Shown here: positions 33,780 to 44,814 of the stretch, in pieces
How the letters are laid out: the number at the start of each line of letters is the position of its first letter
Numbering within the stretch: position 1 is the first letter of the stretch
Source of the DNA: Pomphorhynchus laevis
Lineage: Eukaryota > Acanthocephala > Palaeacanthocephala > Echinorhynchida > Pomphorhynchidae
Assembly (NCBI GenBank): GCA_012934845.2
Contig: WNNJ02002049.1
Location: forward strand, 62,001-126,000
Length of the DNA: 64,000 nucleotides
Reading direction: 5' to 3'
Translations under genes and position numbers: made by a program
The notes under the pieces: model-generated
What the model saw: the letters and a program-made list of their open reading frames with translations, nothing else
The model's database searches: none
What the model was told of the DNA's origin: nothing

Positions 33780-36540
33780 ATATATATCCAGAACTAATAA
33801 GGGTAAGGAATCGAAAGACGTATTTCATATAAATTATTTAAAAACAATTGCTATAGAAAAATACACTTGATGATATTAAGAAACTTGTACTTGATTGAGA
33901 TGATATATCCGTCAATTGTTAGTTTTAAAACTAAGATATGGAGGTGAATAACAACTGAGTATTATTTCGTGTCTAAGAAAAATGTAGGTGGCTAAAAGCG
34001 TATAATAGTGTTTCAAAGTTTGCCTTAACAACTAGCAAAAACGTAAAATTATTTAATAACATTTCTTTTATTATACTTTATAGTAAATATGTTAAAACGT
34101 TGAAGTTACAGTTCGTTTGCGTAATGTATTGAACAAATAAGCTAGATCGAAACATTATCATAATATTTCCATCTAAAGATATGGTTTCATTATTATCATT
34201 TCGGGTTTATTTAAGCATATCAATTTGCTGCATATGCAGGTTATATATACTATTCTATGCGTAAGCAAATGTTGAAATTATCAAATAAGTCTATAATAAT
34301 TCTATTAAGAATTACAATAAGGCTTTAGCTAACTAATTTAGTTTGCCTTAAAAATCGTAATATTTTCTTACCAAATAACGAATGCTAAAATGATCATTCA
34401 ATTAACACACTGTCTATAGCAATTAATCTTTAAACTTGTTACATATTCAAAAGAAAATAACAATAATCAACGACATGGTTGATGATATCACAGTCGTCAA
34501 GATTTTTCGCCAACTCTTATATTTGAAGTTAGATAGTTTTTATCTTTCTAAAGTAGCTTTAGTCGAACAAGTTTATCAATTCATTTGTTAGTATATTTAT
34601 GGCCAACATTCTTCCAGGTTAGTTTTTATGTTTATATATCTGTCTGCAGATGTTTCATTTACATTTTCCGTCTTTTTCTTTTTGCGTTTCACCTCCACTC
34701 TATTTGTGTTTTGTTTTATTATTTCTCACTCACCACTTTTTGTCTAGTAAATGAAGTGCCGTTTGCTAGCGTTTTGACGATGTTAATGTTGCTTACACGT
34801 ACCTGCTATTTGTAATTCCAAAATTCTTATTGATTTTGTTCTTTCACTTTCGCTATTTTTGCATTATAAATCATGAGTTTCGTCCATGGCGATACAACTG
34901 AGGTTAGATAACTTTCGACTAAATTGTTTTCTGAATTGCTTATCTCACTAATTGCTTGGGTATAAAGTAATGTTTTTATACAGTTTTTTACACCAATAAA
35001 GCGATACAAACTATAATCGTCGTGATAACTTTTTGCAATTTCCCTTTTACAGTTTTTACGTAAGCTTAATGCCGCACATGTAACTTTTCCTTTTCTGATC
35101 GCGTTTCATAGCTACTACTACAAGAACATCTTACACGAATAATTGCTTGCGAAGTTAGATAAGCTCTCACATGTACAAAGTGTTTTTTCTACCTTATTCA
35201 ATATCATTGTAATCGGATGAGTCGGGCAATGCAAAAGACGAAAATGAATTGAATGAATCTTACAAAGTAAAACAACGAGAACGTATACTGACATTACTGA
35301 ATTGAATATTTATCTTTTCTGATATTTCGAATATTAATGCGGCTTTACCAACGGTACGAGATTGTTAGTACAATTCACTGATCAAAAGCATGTTTTGGGT
35401 ACTTGCTTTATAACTTAAATGTCAAAGACTTTGCCGATATTGAACGGTTGGCCCTTGCTCAATAAATTAATCCACATACGCAATTATTAATGACCAAAAG
35501 AATGCATATCTAACGAGTGAGAATTCACGAATACTAATTGAACGGTCAATCCAGATTAATTTAGATGCAAATAGTTCAATTCAGGAAAGGAAACTTGCTT
35601 AATAAAATAAGAATATTTTCCCGAAACAAACTGATCTTTCACAAAAACAATCGGATAAACAAATAATACCGCATACTTGAATGTAGCATTCATCTTCACC
35701 TTGGGATTTTTACAAGGCTACATTTAACGACCGAAGATATCAACTATAAAAGACTTGAAAATCTGTTTTCCATAATTCGTTCTATTGAAAATACAAATTC
35801 ATTTTAATATCACTATATCATCCAAATTTGATTCGAGAGATGGTTTTTCAAGTATACATTTTCAGCAAAAGCATATTAATTTTAGTTTACTAAGTATCAT
35901 AGCACCAAACAATAAGATCAAAATTATTCGAAGACATATTCGGTATTACGTACTAAATATTTTAATATTTTTAAACAGTTGATGTCATATTGTAGCAACT
36001 ATAATATTATTTTAATATCGTAGTATTATCTGAAAGGGTTCACTGATGATATATGGATCTTATGGTCCGCGTGCAAAATAAAATAGGGAGGACACTGCCT
36101 TAAACTATCAAACTAAAATAATCTCACGTCTTGCTTGCTAAAGCATTGAGAAATATCATTATTGTACTCTCAACTTAATTAAATCCTGTTGGTTTAATCT
36201 AAAATAAAACTTCAATATATGACATTTAAAAATTTCATTGCTGAAAATATGTGTATTTTTAAATATGGTCGTATTTAATTTCCACCCTGAATGAATTGTG
36301 CAGCAATCCATCTCCTTTGTACACTCATTGCTATTAGTATTTGCTGATGCAATTTCGATAAATACTAAATCAATAAAATATTATATATTTTAAAATTATA
36401 ATATTGTAGTAAGAACAATATAGTAAGAACACTATATCGTGCGACATGAGTAAGTGTATGTAAATTGTTTGAACAAAATTTACGAAAATTATAAGATAAT
36501 TAATGTTTACGAATAACTAACCTAGCAGTTGCACAGATAC
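33780..36540. other. AT-rich stretch, nothing recognised
   Basis: About 2.7 kb without recognisable elements. The hydrophobic 76-residue frame at 34585-34815 is biased by T-rich sequence and has no domain I know. Confidence 0.5.
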
Positions 36541-36559
36541 AGCCAAATATTCATCAACA

Positions 36560-37100
36560 TTTGAAGAGGATTAGCCTTCATGTAGGAACGTGAAATCTTA
36601 TCTCGCTGGCCGGGAAGGAATCAGAATTCGTTGGATAGCTGGTTTGCTTCTGTCTTGAAATTGGTGGAGTGGTTTCTCTTCACAATTCTGGAACTGGAAC
36701 TAAACTTTTGGATCAAGGCTGGACCTTGAACTATTCGGGAGTTACCAACGGAATGTGACGATATGCTGGTGTAGGGATACTTACAAGTCAACTCTTGTCT
36801 TTCGTGGTGGAGAGGTTTAACCCACTGAATGAAAATATGACGTCTCGGAAACTTAAGTCAAAGAGGGAAAGGGGATAACTGTTGTGTCTGCGTATGCTCC
36901 CAACATTATCTCGAAACCTTAGCCCTCCTTGAAGATTATCAGGCTCTGATTTATTATTCCTGTGGGAGATTCCCTTGTTCTATTGGATGACTTTAATGCT
37001 TATATTGGTAGCAACAGTAGCACTGGGAAGGAAGTGTTGGGGAGAAACGGACTCTCCGATGTCGAATTATTGCACTTTTGTTCTCTTAACAATTTATGCA
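36560..37100 (+). mobile_element. Nimb-like LINE endonuclease fragment (plus arm)
   Basis: It aligns with the inverted copy at 37100-37700. Translation pieces include LDLELFGSYQRNVTI, CCVCVCSQHYLE and GDSLVLLDDFNAYIGSNSST with GRNGLSDVELLHFCSLNNL. LLGDFNAH.G and GRNGL are motifs of APE endonucleases in I/Nimb-type LINEs. The plus arm has several stops. The two arms meet at a palindromic centre near 37100. Confidence 0.65.
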
Positions 37101-37815
37101 CAAATTGTTACGAGAACAAAAGTGCGAAAATTCAATACCACTCGCATTCAGATGAGAGAGTCCGTTCCTTCCCAACACTCCGTTCCAAGTGCTACTGTCA
37201 CTATCAGCATGATTATTGAAGTCACCTAATAGAACGAGGGAATCTCCCATAGGAGTACCATCAAGCAAAGCCTGAAGATCTTCCACGAAGGCTGCGTATT
37301 CGAGATAATGTTGGGAGCATACGCACACGCAACACTTATCCCCTTTATTTCCCTCTTTGACTAAAAGTCTCAGAAGCGCAAGCCTTTCGTTTACTCGGTT
37401 AAACCTCTCTACCACGAACGACAACTGGGGACTGGTAGGTATCCCTACACCCGCCTGTCGTCGCTTTCCGTTGGTAACTCCCGTATAGTTCAAGGTCCAT
37501 CCTTGAACTATAAACTTTATTTAAAAGTTTAGTTCCAGTGTCAGAATAGTAACGAGAAGTCACTCCAACTATTTCAAGACCGAAGCGAACCATCTCTTCA
37601 ATTAATTCTGGTTCGTTCACCGCTAGCGAGATGACACTCCACGTTTCTACATAAAGGCTAGTCCGCTTCGGATGTTGATGCTTCTTTCGCTGTCTCTGTA
37701 CAACTGCCTGGTCACACGGCACTCGACAATGAAAACTTCGCCGGTCAGTGGTGAGTTGACAATTGTTCTTCGCACTTAGTTTATGTTTTGTAAATTTGTT
37801 GCTTGTCATTTTCAT
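37100..37815 (-). mobile_element. Nimb-like LINE, N-terminal endonuclease (minus arm)
   Basis: Two long minus frames: 37815-37399 (MKMTSNKFTKHKLSAKNNCQ, LYVETWSVISLAVNEPELIE, FGLEIVGVTSRYYSDTGTKL) and 37493-37086 (MNYTGVTNGKRRQAGVGIPT, MGDSLVLLGDFNNHADSDSS, VLGRNGLSHLNASGIEFSHF). The order TWNV-like, GVTNGKRRQAGVG, LGDFN, GRNGL matches the APE domain of I/Nimb-type LINEs. One frame change separates the two. The presumed start ATG is at 37815, with a monomer-repeat region upstream. RT is absent because the copy ends at the palindrome centre. Confidence 0.68.
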
Positions 37816-37837
37816 TGTCTTGATTTGTTTGTTCGGC

Positions 37838-38100
37838 TATCTCTCGTTCCCGATCCCTTTGATGATTCAACATCGCTACTGTAAGGAAACATTTCTCCGA
37901 GACTCTCTTACGCCTTTTCATCCATTGTTCAATCTGCCGTTGGAGTCATCGGAGTGATTTTGCTTGTCCGACTATCTCTCGTTCCCAATATCCTTTGATG
38001 ATCCAGCATCACGAATGTAAGGAAACAGGCCTCCGTGACTCTCTTCCGCCTTTTCGTCCATTGTCATATCTGCCGTTGGCATCATCGGAGGGATTTGAGA
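37838..38100 (-). repeat. Two 134-bp monomers upstream of the Nimb-like ATG
   Basis: Units start with ctatctctcgttccc at 37838 and at 37972. Each contains tttgatgat.ca.catc, taaggaaaca and catccattgt-type blocks, and ends with a catcggag box. They are about 85 percent alike. They lie just 5' of the element's first ATG, where some LINEs keep promoter monomers. Confidence 0.7.
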
Positions 38101-38261
38101 TAGTCTACGAAAGGACTATCAATACGGCTGATGCAAGCCGGCCAATTATTTAGCCGTTGATCGACGAATTTGCACATACGTTGCCTGAGCCGTTCCACGA
38201 AGAGGCTAATTGGCAATGGGTGCAAGTTTAATACTTAATCGACTGGCACCTAGCGGCCCTA

Positions 38262-38385
38262 TTACTACTATTAATACTATCATTAATAACTATAATTAAC
38301 TATTATTACTACTATTAACTAATTAATATTAACTATTAATATTACTACTATTAACTATTATACTACTATAATATTAAGTACGTAT
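38262..38385. repeat. ATT/ACT trinucleotide-rich tract
   Basis: Imperfect repeats of tattactactattaac-like units. Low complexity. Confidence 0.8.
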
Positions 38386-38539
38386 GACTATTAAGTACGT
38401 CAAGTACTTACTTATACGGTAAATTTGAAGCCTCCCGTAAATTGTGTGAGCATTACATATATGGTCTCACAGATGTTGACGTCAATCTTTGGTAGTTAAC
38501 CTTTTATAAAGAAATTCAAAATAATCGAATATCTAAACA

Positions 38540-39215
38540 GGACGAGCGATTTCGCCTAATGCAAACCCTTCATCCGGTCCTTAAAAGTTCCATCGAGCAC
38601 GCATCAGTAAAATGATCATCCGCTTGGCTGTCCGTATTTCCAATGCACACTACACAAACGAGAATGAGCAGCATTGTTTTTCGCAACTCAATTTTAGCAA
38701 GGTATGGTGCACTTCCAACAGATGCTCTCAGAACATTCCAGTGTGGTGAGGCAAACTCTATCTTCCATGCATTCTCGTGTCCATTTGGCGGATTGCCCTC
38801 AATGAGACACGACGTAATTCGAGATTTCCTCTCAGGAAATTTAACATAAGTGTGTCACAACGTCCAAATTGAGCCTAATCTGAGTTCCATCAGTGAAAGT
38901 GTCAAATTTCGCAATCGCACCACTTCAACGGATCCTGAAGCAAGATTAGAAATCTCATGTTCAGGCCTTTTTTGAGACATAAAGGAGCCTGCTCTCATAG
39001 ATATTTGCGTTTTTAATGCTCACGCTCCATCTAATTCCTCCAAAAGTCTCGATTCATGCTTTCATTTTCACGAATCAAGACAAAGAGGTAAATACTTTAA
39101 GCGCGTTACGGATATCGAACAAGCTTCATTTATTCCCGCCGTCGTCTCAAGCCACGGTGGAGCTGGTAAGGAGTTCGGTATTTTTTAAAGCAGTTGGCCG
39201 GTTGAATCGCCTCTC
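38540..39215 (+). mobile_element. RLE-type LINE remnant, C-terminal endonuclease part
   Basis: The frame 38643-38849 gives FRNSILARYGALPTD, FQCGEANSIFHAFSCPFGG and MRHDVIRDFL, a zinc-type C.CG..F...HA..C cluster followed by the RH(N/D)E-like box. Shifted frames continue IEPNLSSISESVKF, PEARLEISCSG, LIDICVFNAHAPSNSSKSL, FHESRQRGKYFKRVTDIE and VVSSHGGAGKEF. The same order occurs at 29.3-29.7 kb. The DI.VFN.HAPS block is the presumed restriction-like nuclease core. At least three frame changes. Confidence 0.55.
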
Positions 39216-39222
39216 GTATTCT

Positions 39223-39259
39223 CTACTTCTGGCGGTATGGTATATACCGCCAGAAGTAG
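39223..39259. repeat. Perfect hairpin, 16-bp stem, 5-nt loop
   Basis: ctacttctggcggtat is followed by ggtat and the exact inverse complement of the stem. Confidence 0.95.
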
Positions 39260-39319
39260 GTTATGGTATATCCTCTCAAAGGTTCCCTGTACAATATATT
39301 AAGGAATCCTGAACAGTAC

Positions 39320-39970
39320 AAAATAGTCAGTCTGTCAATTATCGAACAAACAGTACTATATCAAACGGACCCATTTTGGGGGGACCTAACTTGTGACAAC
39401 TGTAAATTTGTCAGATTAAAAAAATATTATTATTAAACAATTATTGCATTAATTAATTTAAACATCTTCAATGTACATTTAAATTTGTCATATAGCTGTA
39501 AAAAAAGTCCCTCACAACAGCCTAACAATCTGTAAAATTAAATACTCACTATCCCTCAGAGAATCGAAAAACAAATTAATTTTTTGTGACTAGTTTGCGA
39601 ATACAATTAGCCTCGTTGTACAAAAATGTTTGCTTAAATAGTTTTCATCTGTAGAGACTTATCGTATTGGTTAAATTCCACAAATAAATTTAATTTGGTT
39701 TTCGATTCTGGGTGAGATAACCAGTTAATGATTAAATTTACACTAAAAGTAATTTTACGCGCTAAATTTAATTAGTATTTTATATGACTGCTAGTCTAAT
39801 TATTTTTCGATCTAATGTGTAAGGATTTTTACGCAAAGTTCCATTATACATGGTATTATTTAAAATGCTCGCATGATATCAATATTCTATTTTTAAATAT
39901 ATACTTAATCACACAATAGGCAAATGTTAGTAAATTGCATTCCAACATTATAATTCCGAACATTATATAT
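39320..39970. other. AT-rich stretch, nothing recognised
   Basis: No repeat or coding similarity seen. Confidence 0.5.
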
Positions 39971-39974
39971 AATC

Positions 39975-40425
39975 TGATATCAGGGTGTCAGCACCACGAA
40001 AGAAATTCCACAATGAAATTGTCGCAAACGACAAAGTCACAATTTCGAACTAGTTGGTTCTCATCAGTAGCATGTACTCCCCACAACTGGATTGAAGTTG
40101 GGAGAAAGGCTATATGGTGATTTGAAACAACGAGAGTTCCTTGCTCCCTCGCAAAGACTGGGGTTTGCGACTTGTTCCCTTGCAAAGACTAGGGTTTGCA
40201 AAGACTGGGTTTGCAAAGAGTGGGGTAAGTCGCAAACCCCAGTCTTTGCAAAGGAACAAGGAACTCTCGTTGTTTCAAATCACCATATAGCCTTTCTCCC
40301 AACTTCAATCCAGTTGTGGGGAGTACAGGCTACTGATGATAACCAACTAGTTCGAAATGGTGACTTTGTCATTTGCGACAATTTCATTGTGGAATTTCTT
40401 TCGTGGTGCTGACACCCTGATATCA
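39975..40425. repeat. 451-bp foldback element with about 200-bp arms
   Basis: The ends are tgatatcagggtgtcagcac and its inverse complement. The arms are about 95 percent alike. The centre holds three to four direct copies of a gcaaagactggggttt unit. The minus frame 40185-39988 and plus frame 40092-40412 read the same peptide from the two arms (both contain EQGTLVVSNHHIAFLPTSIQ and end FLSWC). CAGGGTGTC resembles hAT-type termini, but no clear 8-bp target duplication is seen. It could be a foldback MITE or an inverted duplication of something else. Confidence 0.7.
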
Positions 40426-40429
40426 AATG

Positions 40430-40915
40430 TTTCCACGAACAATAGTATTTCTATTTGAAGAAATTTATCTATATATAATCTGTATTAACTAATATTCAAT
40501 CACTCAATTTGGAGAAACTTATTTATTTCAAAACATTTTGCCTTTATCAATTGTATAAATATAATTTGAAGTTTTTTTTCAAGTAAGCTTTTCGCACTGT
40601 ATATAAAGTATATTGTTTTAAATTGAATATATTGTTTATACTCTCAATTTGAAACAAAATACTTTAAATATATAGAAGCGAGTCTAGAGAACATCCCTTG
40701 ATATGCAGTTTGATAATATAAATTCAGTATATATATGAAACAAATGACTTACTTATATATAATCTTGAAGTTGTAAACCGCATTTTGTTTGAGATCCATT
40801 ATGTGATTTCATGAATAGATTGCAATTTCAAAAGTGATACTACTGCAGTAGAGAAACTTCGAAACTTTAGATTTAAAATAAAAAGCATTGTGATTCGTTC
40901 AATTTTCAATAATTC
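40430..40915. other. AT-rich stretch, nothing recognised
   Basis: No coding or repeat signal beyond AT-rich runs. Confidence 0.5.
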
Positions 40916-40920
40916 GATAT

Positions 40921-41074
40921 ATAATCTGTACAAATAACATTAAATTAATTAGACAACTTCTAATTTATTGCAACACAGCCCGTTTCAAAATTTTTCTTCT
41001 TCTTTTCTATTGTTGTGTTGCAATAAATTAGAAGTTTTTGTTTCTAAATTAATTCACTGAATTACACAGATTAT
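40921..41074. repeat. Foldback with about 57-bp arms
   Basis: Left arm 40921-40976 and right arm about 41015-41074 share cttctaatttattgcaacac and ataatctgt in inverted form. The loop is a roughly 38-nt pyrimidine-rich stretch. Confidence 0.8.
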
Positions 41075-41088
41075 TAATAGTCTCTTGA

Positions 41089-41137
41089 AATAAACCTTCG
41101 TAGGTTTATTATAAATAAAACTACTTCGTAGTTTTAT
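41089..41137. repeat. Two adjacent mini-hairpins with similar loops
   Basis: aataaacct-tcgt-aggtttatt (41089-41110) and ataaaacta-cttcg-tagttttat (41115-41137), each with a perfect 9-bp stem. Confidence 0.9.
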
Positions 41138-41149
41138 CAAATACTTGAG

Positions 41150-41255
41150 AGCGTACTATCTGCGTTACCTTCAAACGATGTATTAGTGTTGGCAGGCCAC
41201 TTTAATGCTCAACTTGGATGTCCTCAAAATCACCTTATCTCTAGTGTCTCATATA
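41150..41255 (+). mobile_element. RTE-like LINE fragment
   Basis: About 105 bases duplicate 42375-42475 (gagcgtactatctgcgtt ... gatgtattagtgttggcagg), covering the endonuclease LAGDFNAQLG region. Here D is lost (ggccac for ggcgac). Confidence 0.8.
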
Positions 41256-41267
41256 TATAATGGTTGT

Positions 41268-41370
41268 ATTTGAAATAGACAATCATTGTCTATTTCAAAT
41301 AGACACTCTATTTCAAATAGACAATCATTGTCTATTTCAAATTACGTTTCGGCGCAAGCCGAAACGTAAT
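41268..41370. repeat. Chain of three hairpins
   Basis: Two hairpins are built from tttgaaatagacaat and its inverse (about 41268-41300 and 41302-41340). They are followed by a perfect 13-bp stem with loop gcaa (41341-41370, stem attacgtttcggc). The last one contains gccgaaacgtaataaa, the Penelope-type terminal motif. Confidence 0.85.
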
Positions 41371-41475
41371 AAATATTTTATTTTATTGTTCTTCTGCTGC
41401 TTATTTACATATGGAATATAATATAATCGATCGTAGCAAACGATCAGCAGTGATGGGTATTCCTATTTTCTCTAG

Positions 41476-41477
<2 letters not shown>

Positions 41478-41553
<76 letters not shown>
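41478..41553. repeat. (AT)n microsatellite
   Basis: About 38 AT units running up to the left arm of the long foldback. Confidence 0.95.
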
Positions 41554-41555
<2 letters not shown>

Positions 41556-41771
41556 TCGGATTTTAAGTCAAACCGGAAACACAAAGATATCGTTTTATTC
41601 AAGCTTTCGACCAACTAGTGGCCTTCTTCAGGAAAATAATATTGTATGTTTATAAAATTTTGGTTTCTTATAAACATACAATATTATTTTCCTGAAGAAG
41701 GCCACTAGTTGGTCGAAAGCTTGAATAAAACGATATCTTTGTGTTTCCGGTTTGACTTAAAATCCGAGTAT
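41552..41771. repeat. Perfect foldback, 104-bp arms, 12-nt loop
   Basis: Left arm 41552-41655, loop aattttggtttc, right arm 41668-41771. I find no internal mismatch between the arms; only the outermost base pair may differ. The right arm carries cctgaagaaggcc and ggtcgaaagcttgaataaaa, resembling the end motif of Penelope-like elements. Confidence 0.9.
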
Positions 41772-41796
41772 TAATATATACAAGTATCCGTCAAAG

Positions 41797-41851
41797 GATC
41801 CCGGAGCTGATTTGAATAATCAGCTCCGGGATCTGATTATTCAATCAGATC
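41797..41851. repeat. Two overlapping perfect hairpins
   Basis: gatcccggagctgatt plus loop tgaat plus its inverse (41797-41833), then gatctgatt plus attc plus its inverse (41830-41851). They share the gatc at 41830-41833. Confidence 0.92.
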
Positions 41852-42414
41852 TCTTTATATATATAAAGTGCGAAAATCGGCTGAAACTGGAGAGCCAGCT
41901 CAAAAACTATGAAGCATCAAAACGAAAAACTTCAAGCAAAAACAATAACCTTAACCAGTTCCGAATCACAACTAATCGACAGTCTAGGAGAGTACAAATT
42001 GGTACGTTGAACGTTCGCTCGCTGCTTCAAACTGATCAGCAAGAATTAATCACACACATTAACAAATAGGTCAATAGACGTGTGTTGTCTAACAGAATGC
42101 CGCTTCCCTGATGTGGGTTCATTAATGGTGGTGAATCCGCTTTCCCGCCAATCATTCCAGCTCCTATACTCAGGCTCCACGGACGGATCCTAGCAAGGCG
42201 GCGTTGCTATGATGATGAGGTATGATCTATGAGAATATATCAATGACTGGAATCTCATTGACTCTCGTATTGCGCTTCTACGTCTAGAAGGCAAATCGTT
42301 TAATTAGTCGATTGTGAGCACATATGCACCGACGAATGAAATACCCTAATCTATCACAGAGAAATTTATTAAATACTTGAAAGCGTACTATCTGCGTTCC
42401 GTTCAAACGATGTA

Positions 42415-43110
42415 TTGGTGTTGGCAGGCGACTTCAATGCTCAACTTGGATCTCCTCAAAATCACCTTATCTCTAGTGTTGGACCTCATTCTGTTGGTAT
42501 ATTATGTCTTAATGGCGAGCAGCTAATTTCACTTGCCAAAAGACATCATATTATCATGGCAAACACATTATTCAGCCATAAAAGACGACATCTCGAAACA
42601 TGGGTACATCCTAATGGTAGGGTACGGAATCAGATTAACCACATCCTCTTCAGACAACGCTGGCGCCCCTCCTTATTGAATAGTCGCTCCATTTGGGGGT
42701 TGGAAATAATTACGGATCATGCACTATTGATAATGTGTGTAGGGAAGTTACGATTTCCCGCGACAAGAAAGATACCCAAATCCACGACTTACGATAGCCG
42801 ACTCCTTAATACATCGCCAATTCGAGAGAAATTCAGAGCAACAGTAGAGGAAAACTTACTAAATGCCGAAAGTGATCTACAAACATCACCTGATGAAATA
42901 TGGGGACATATTATCCACTTGGTCCACTCAGCTGCAGATAGTCATCTTCTAAGTAGGAGACGGTATACACGTTCGTGGATATCTGCGAATACACTAGCGA
43001 TCTCTGCTGAGCGAAAGCATGCGCTGGATTCTGATCACTTATCGCAAGTTAGGCATTATAGTAAGCTACTAAAACAAAACCTACGGATTGACCGTGACGC
43101 ATATTGGTAA
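42415..43110 (+). pseudogene. RTE-like endonuclease C-terminus and linker, 231-residue frame
   Basis: Begins MVLAGDFNAQLGSPQNHLIS, with RRHLETWVHPNGRVRNQINH (interior catalytic region) and TDHALLIMCVGKLRF. The linker to RT follows. It is the longest uninterrupted frame of this element. The family's endonuclease nicks the target for reverse transcription; this copy is upstream-truncated by stops near 42070 and 42195. Confidence 0.78.
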
Positions 43111-44235
43111 TTTCAGACGATTATTCCAATCCGTGAGAACTATCACGCGGCCACATACGTGCTCGCTATCGGGATTACGCGATAAGGCAGGAGCTATCGC
43201 ATACAACACAGATGCAAAACTGAGAATTTGGGATGAATATTATCGAGAGCTATATAACGAAAATAGACCGCAAGCAAGCCAAAATAACCACGATACAATT
43301 GTGGAAGACGTCGATGTTCAACCTCCAACGACAACTGAGATACAATATTGTATCACCCGCATGAAGAAAGACAAGGCCCCTGGTCTGGATCGGATCACTT
43401 CTGAAATCTTGCAAGCTTCTGGTATCACATTATATCAGAAACTCGCAGTCCTTTTTGAATCCATATGGAACGTCTCTAGAATTCCAGAAGATCTCTCAAC
43501 GACGATCATTATGTAGATTTACAAAAAGAGTGATGCAAGATCACGCGAGAATTATCGTCCAATCTCGTTACTTTCTGTCGTTTACAAGATTCTCGAATTA
43601 ATCATACTGGAACGCATTCGGTCAGTGCGAGAACGGCAAGTACGTGAGAGTCAAACAGGATTCAGAAAGGGTCATAGCTGTATTGACCAAATATTTTCCT
43701 TGCGATGTGTACTCGAAACTCGAAATGAGTTTAGACAACCGACGGTGATGGCGTTCCTGGATTTTGAAACTGCGTTTGACAGCGTTTGCAGAGAAAGTAT
43801 GTAGCCTCTCTTAGATGAGTGTGGGCTACCTGCGAAGATAACTGCAGTCGTTAAGACTCTCTATGAACAATCGAACGGTATAATCAGAGTGAGGAGACAA
43901 CTAAGTGAGAAAAGTCAAGTCATGACAGGGGTGAGACAGGGCAGCGTGTTAGCTCCAATTTGTTTAACATCGTTGTGGATAAAATACTAAATAGCGCCCT
44001 AATAGATCCTCGTGATAGCGTAGAAATTGGTACACAAGGGAAGCGTATTTGTGACCTAACTTACGCGGACGACATTGCACTAATTGCCGAAAACTTCGTA
44101 GACCTAAGACGAATTATTACGAGAACATCCGATGCTGCATCGAAGTACGGACTCTACTTGAACCCCAACAAATGTAAGATACCCTGCGTCGGAACCCCTG
44201 AAGAAGTTTTCACTATAGAGCATCAACTGATCTAG
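43088..44235 (+). pseudogene. RTE-like reverse transcriptase
   Basis: The frame 43088-43516 covers the RT entry (KAPGLDRITSEILQASG). After a stop (tag near 43516) the same frame continues through SRENYRPISLLSVVYKILEL and LDFETAFDSVCRESM. A shift near 43960 leads to the frame 43960-44235 with FNIVVDKILNSALIDP and YADDIALIAENFVDLRR. YADD is intact. Confidence 0.78.
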
Positions 44236-44814
44236 TGTGTACACTCATTCATCTATCTAGGTTATGTAGTATCGGACAACGCTGATAAAGAAGAGGACAT
44301 ACTCTCAAAACTAGTCAGAGCTAATCGAGTGTTTGGCGGACTTTCGAAATTGTAGAAACGACGCGAAATTAACCTCAAAACAAAGATAAAAGTATATGCA
44401 TCAATAATGCGTCCGGTACTACTATACGGCATGTGAAACCTGGTCTGGCAAAAAGGTGATGATTCGCAAGCTAGAGTCAACTGACCACATTTTCTTCAGA
44501 AGAATTACACACATCTCCCCGCTATTACAAATGTCGAATTCAGAGGTCATGAATAAGTGTGGACAGATTGAAACCATCAACAATACGATTGCACGTCGTC
44601 GATGTATGTATGTTGGTCACGTTTTGAGGATGGACGACAACCGACTGCCTAAACTAACGCTTCTTGCTCCACCAAAATCATAATAGAAACGTCCTATTGT
44701 TGGAGTTAGAAAGACTCTCAAAAGAATCCTTGAGCAAATTGCAGGACCGTATATATTTCAGAAGACCAACGTTGGATGGCAAACATACCGTGACAATTGG
44801 CTGGCTATATAGTA

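Noticed and set aside
34585-34815. Small hydrophobic membrane-protein-like frame
   Set aside because: The composition follows from a T-rich stretch. There is no domain, no conserved neighbour and no start context.
37805-37816. Family B ORF1 start inside the Nimb-like element (atgacaagcaac)
   Set aside because: The 12-base match to the family B ORF1 start does not extend on either side, so I treat it as chance.
39935-40412. Two host exons encoding similar peptides
   Set aside because: They are the two arms of one inverted repeat, so the similarity is structural. Coding status remains open and is listed as a finding.
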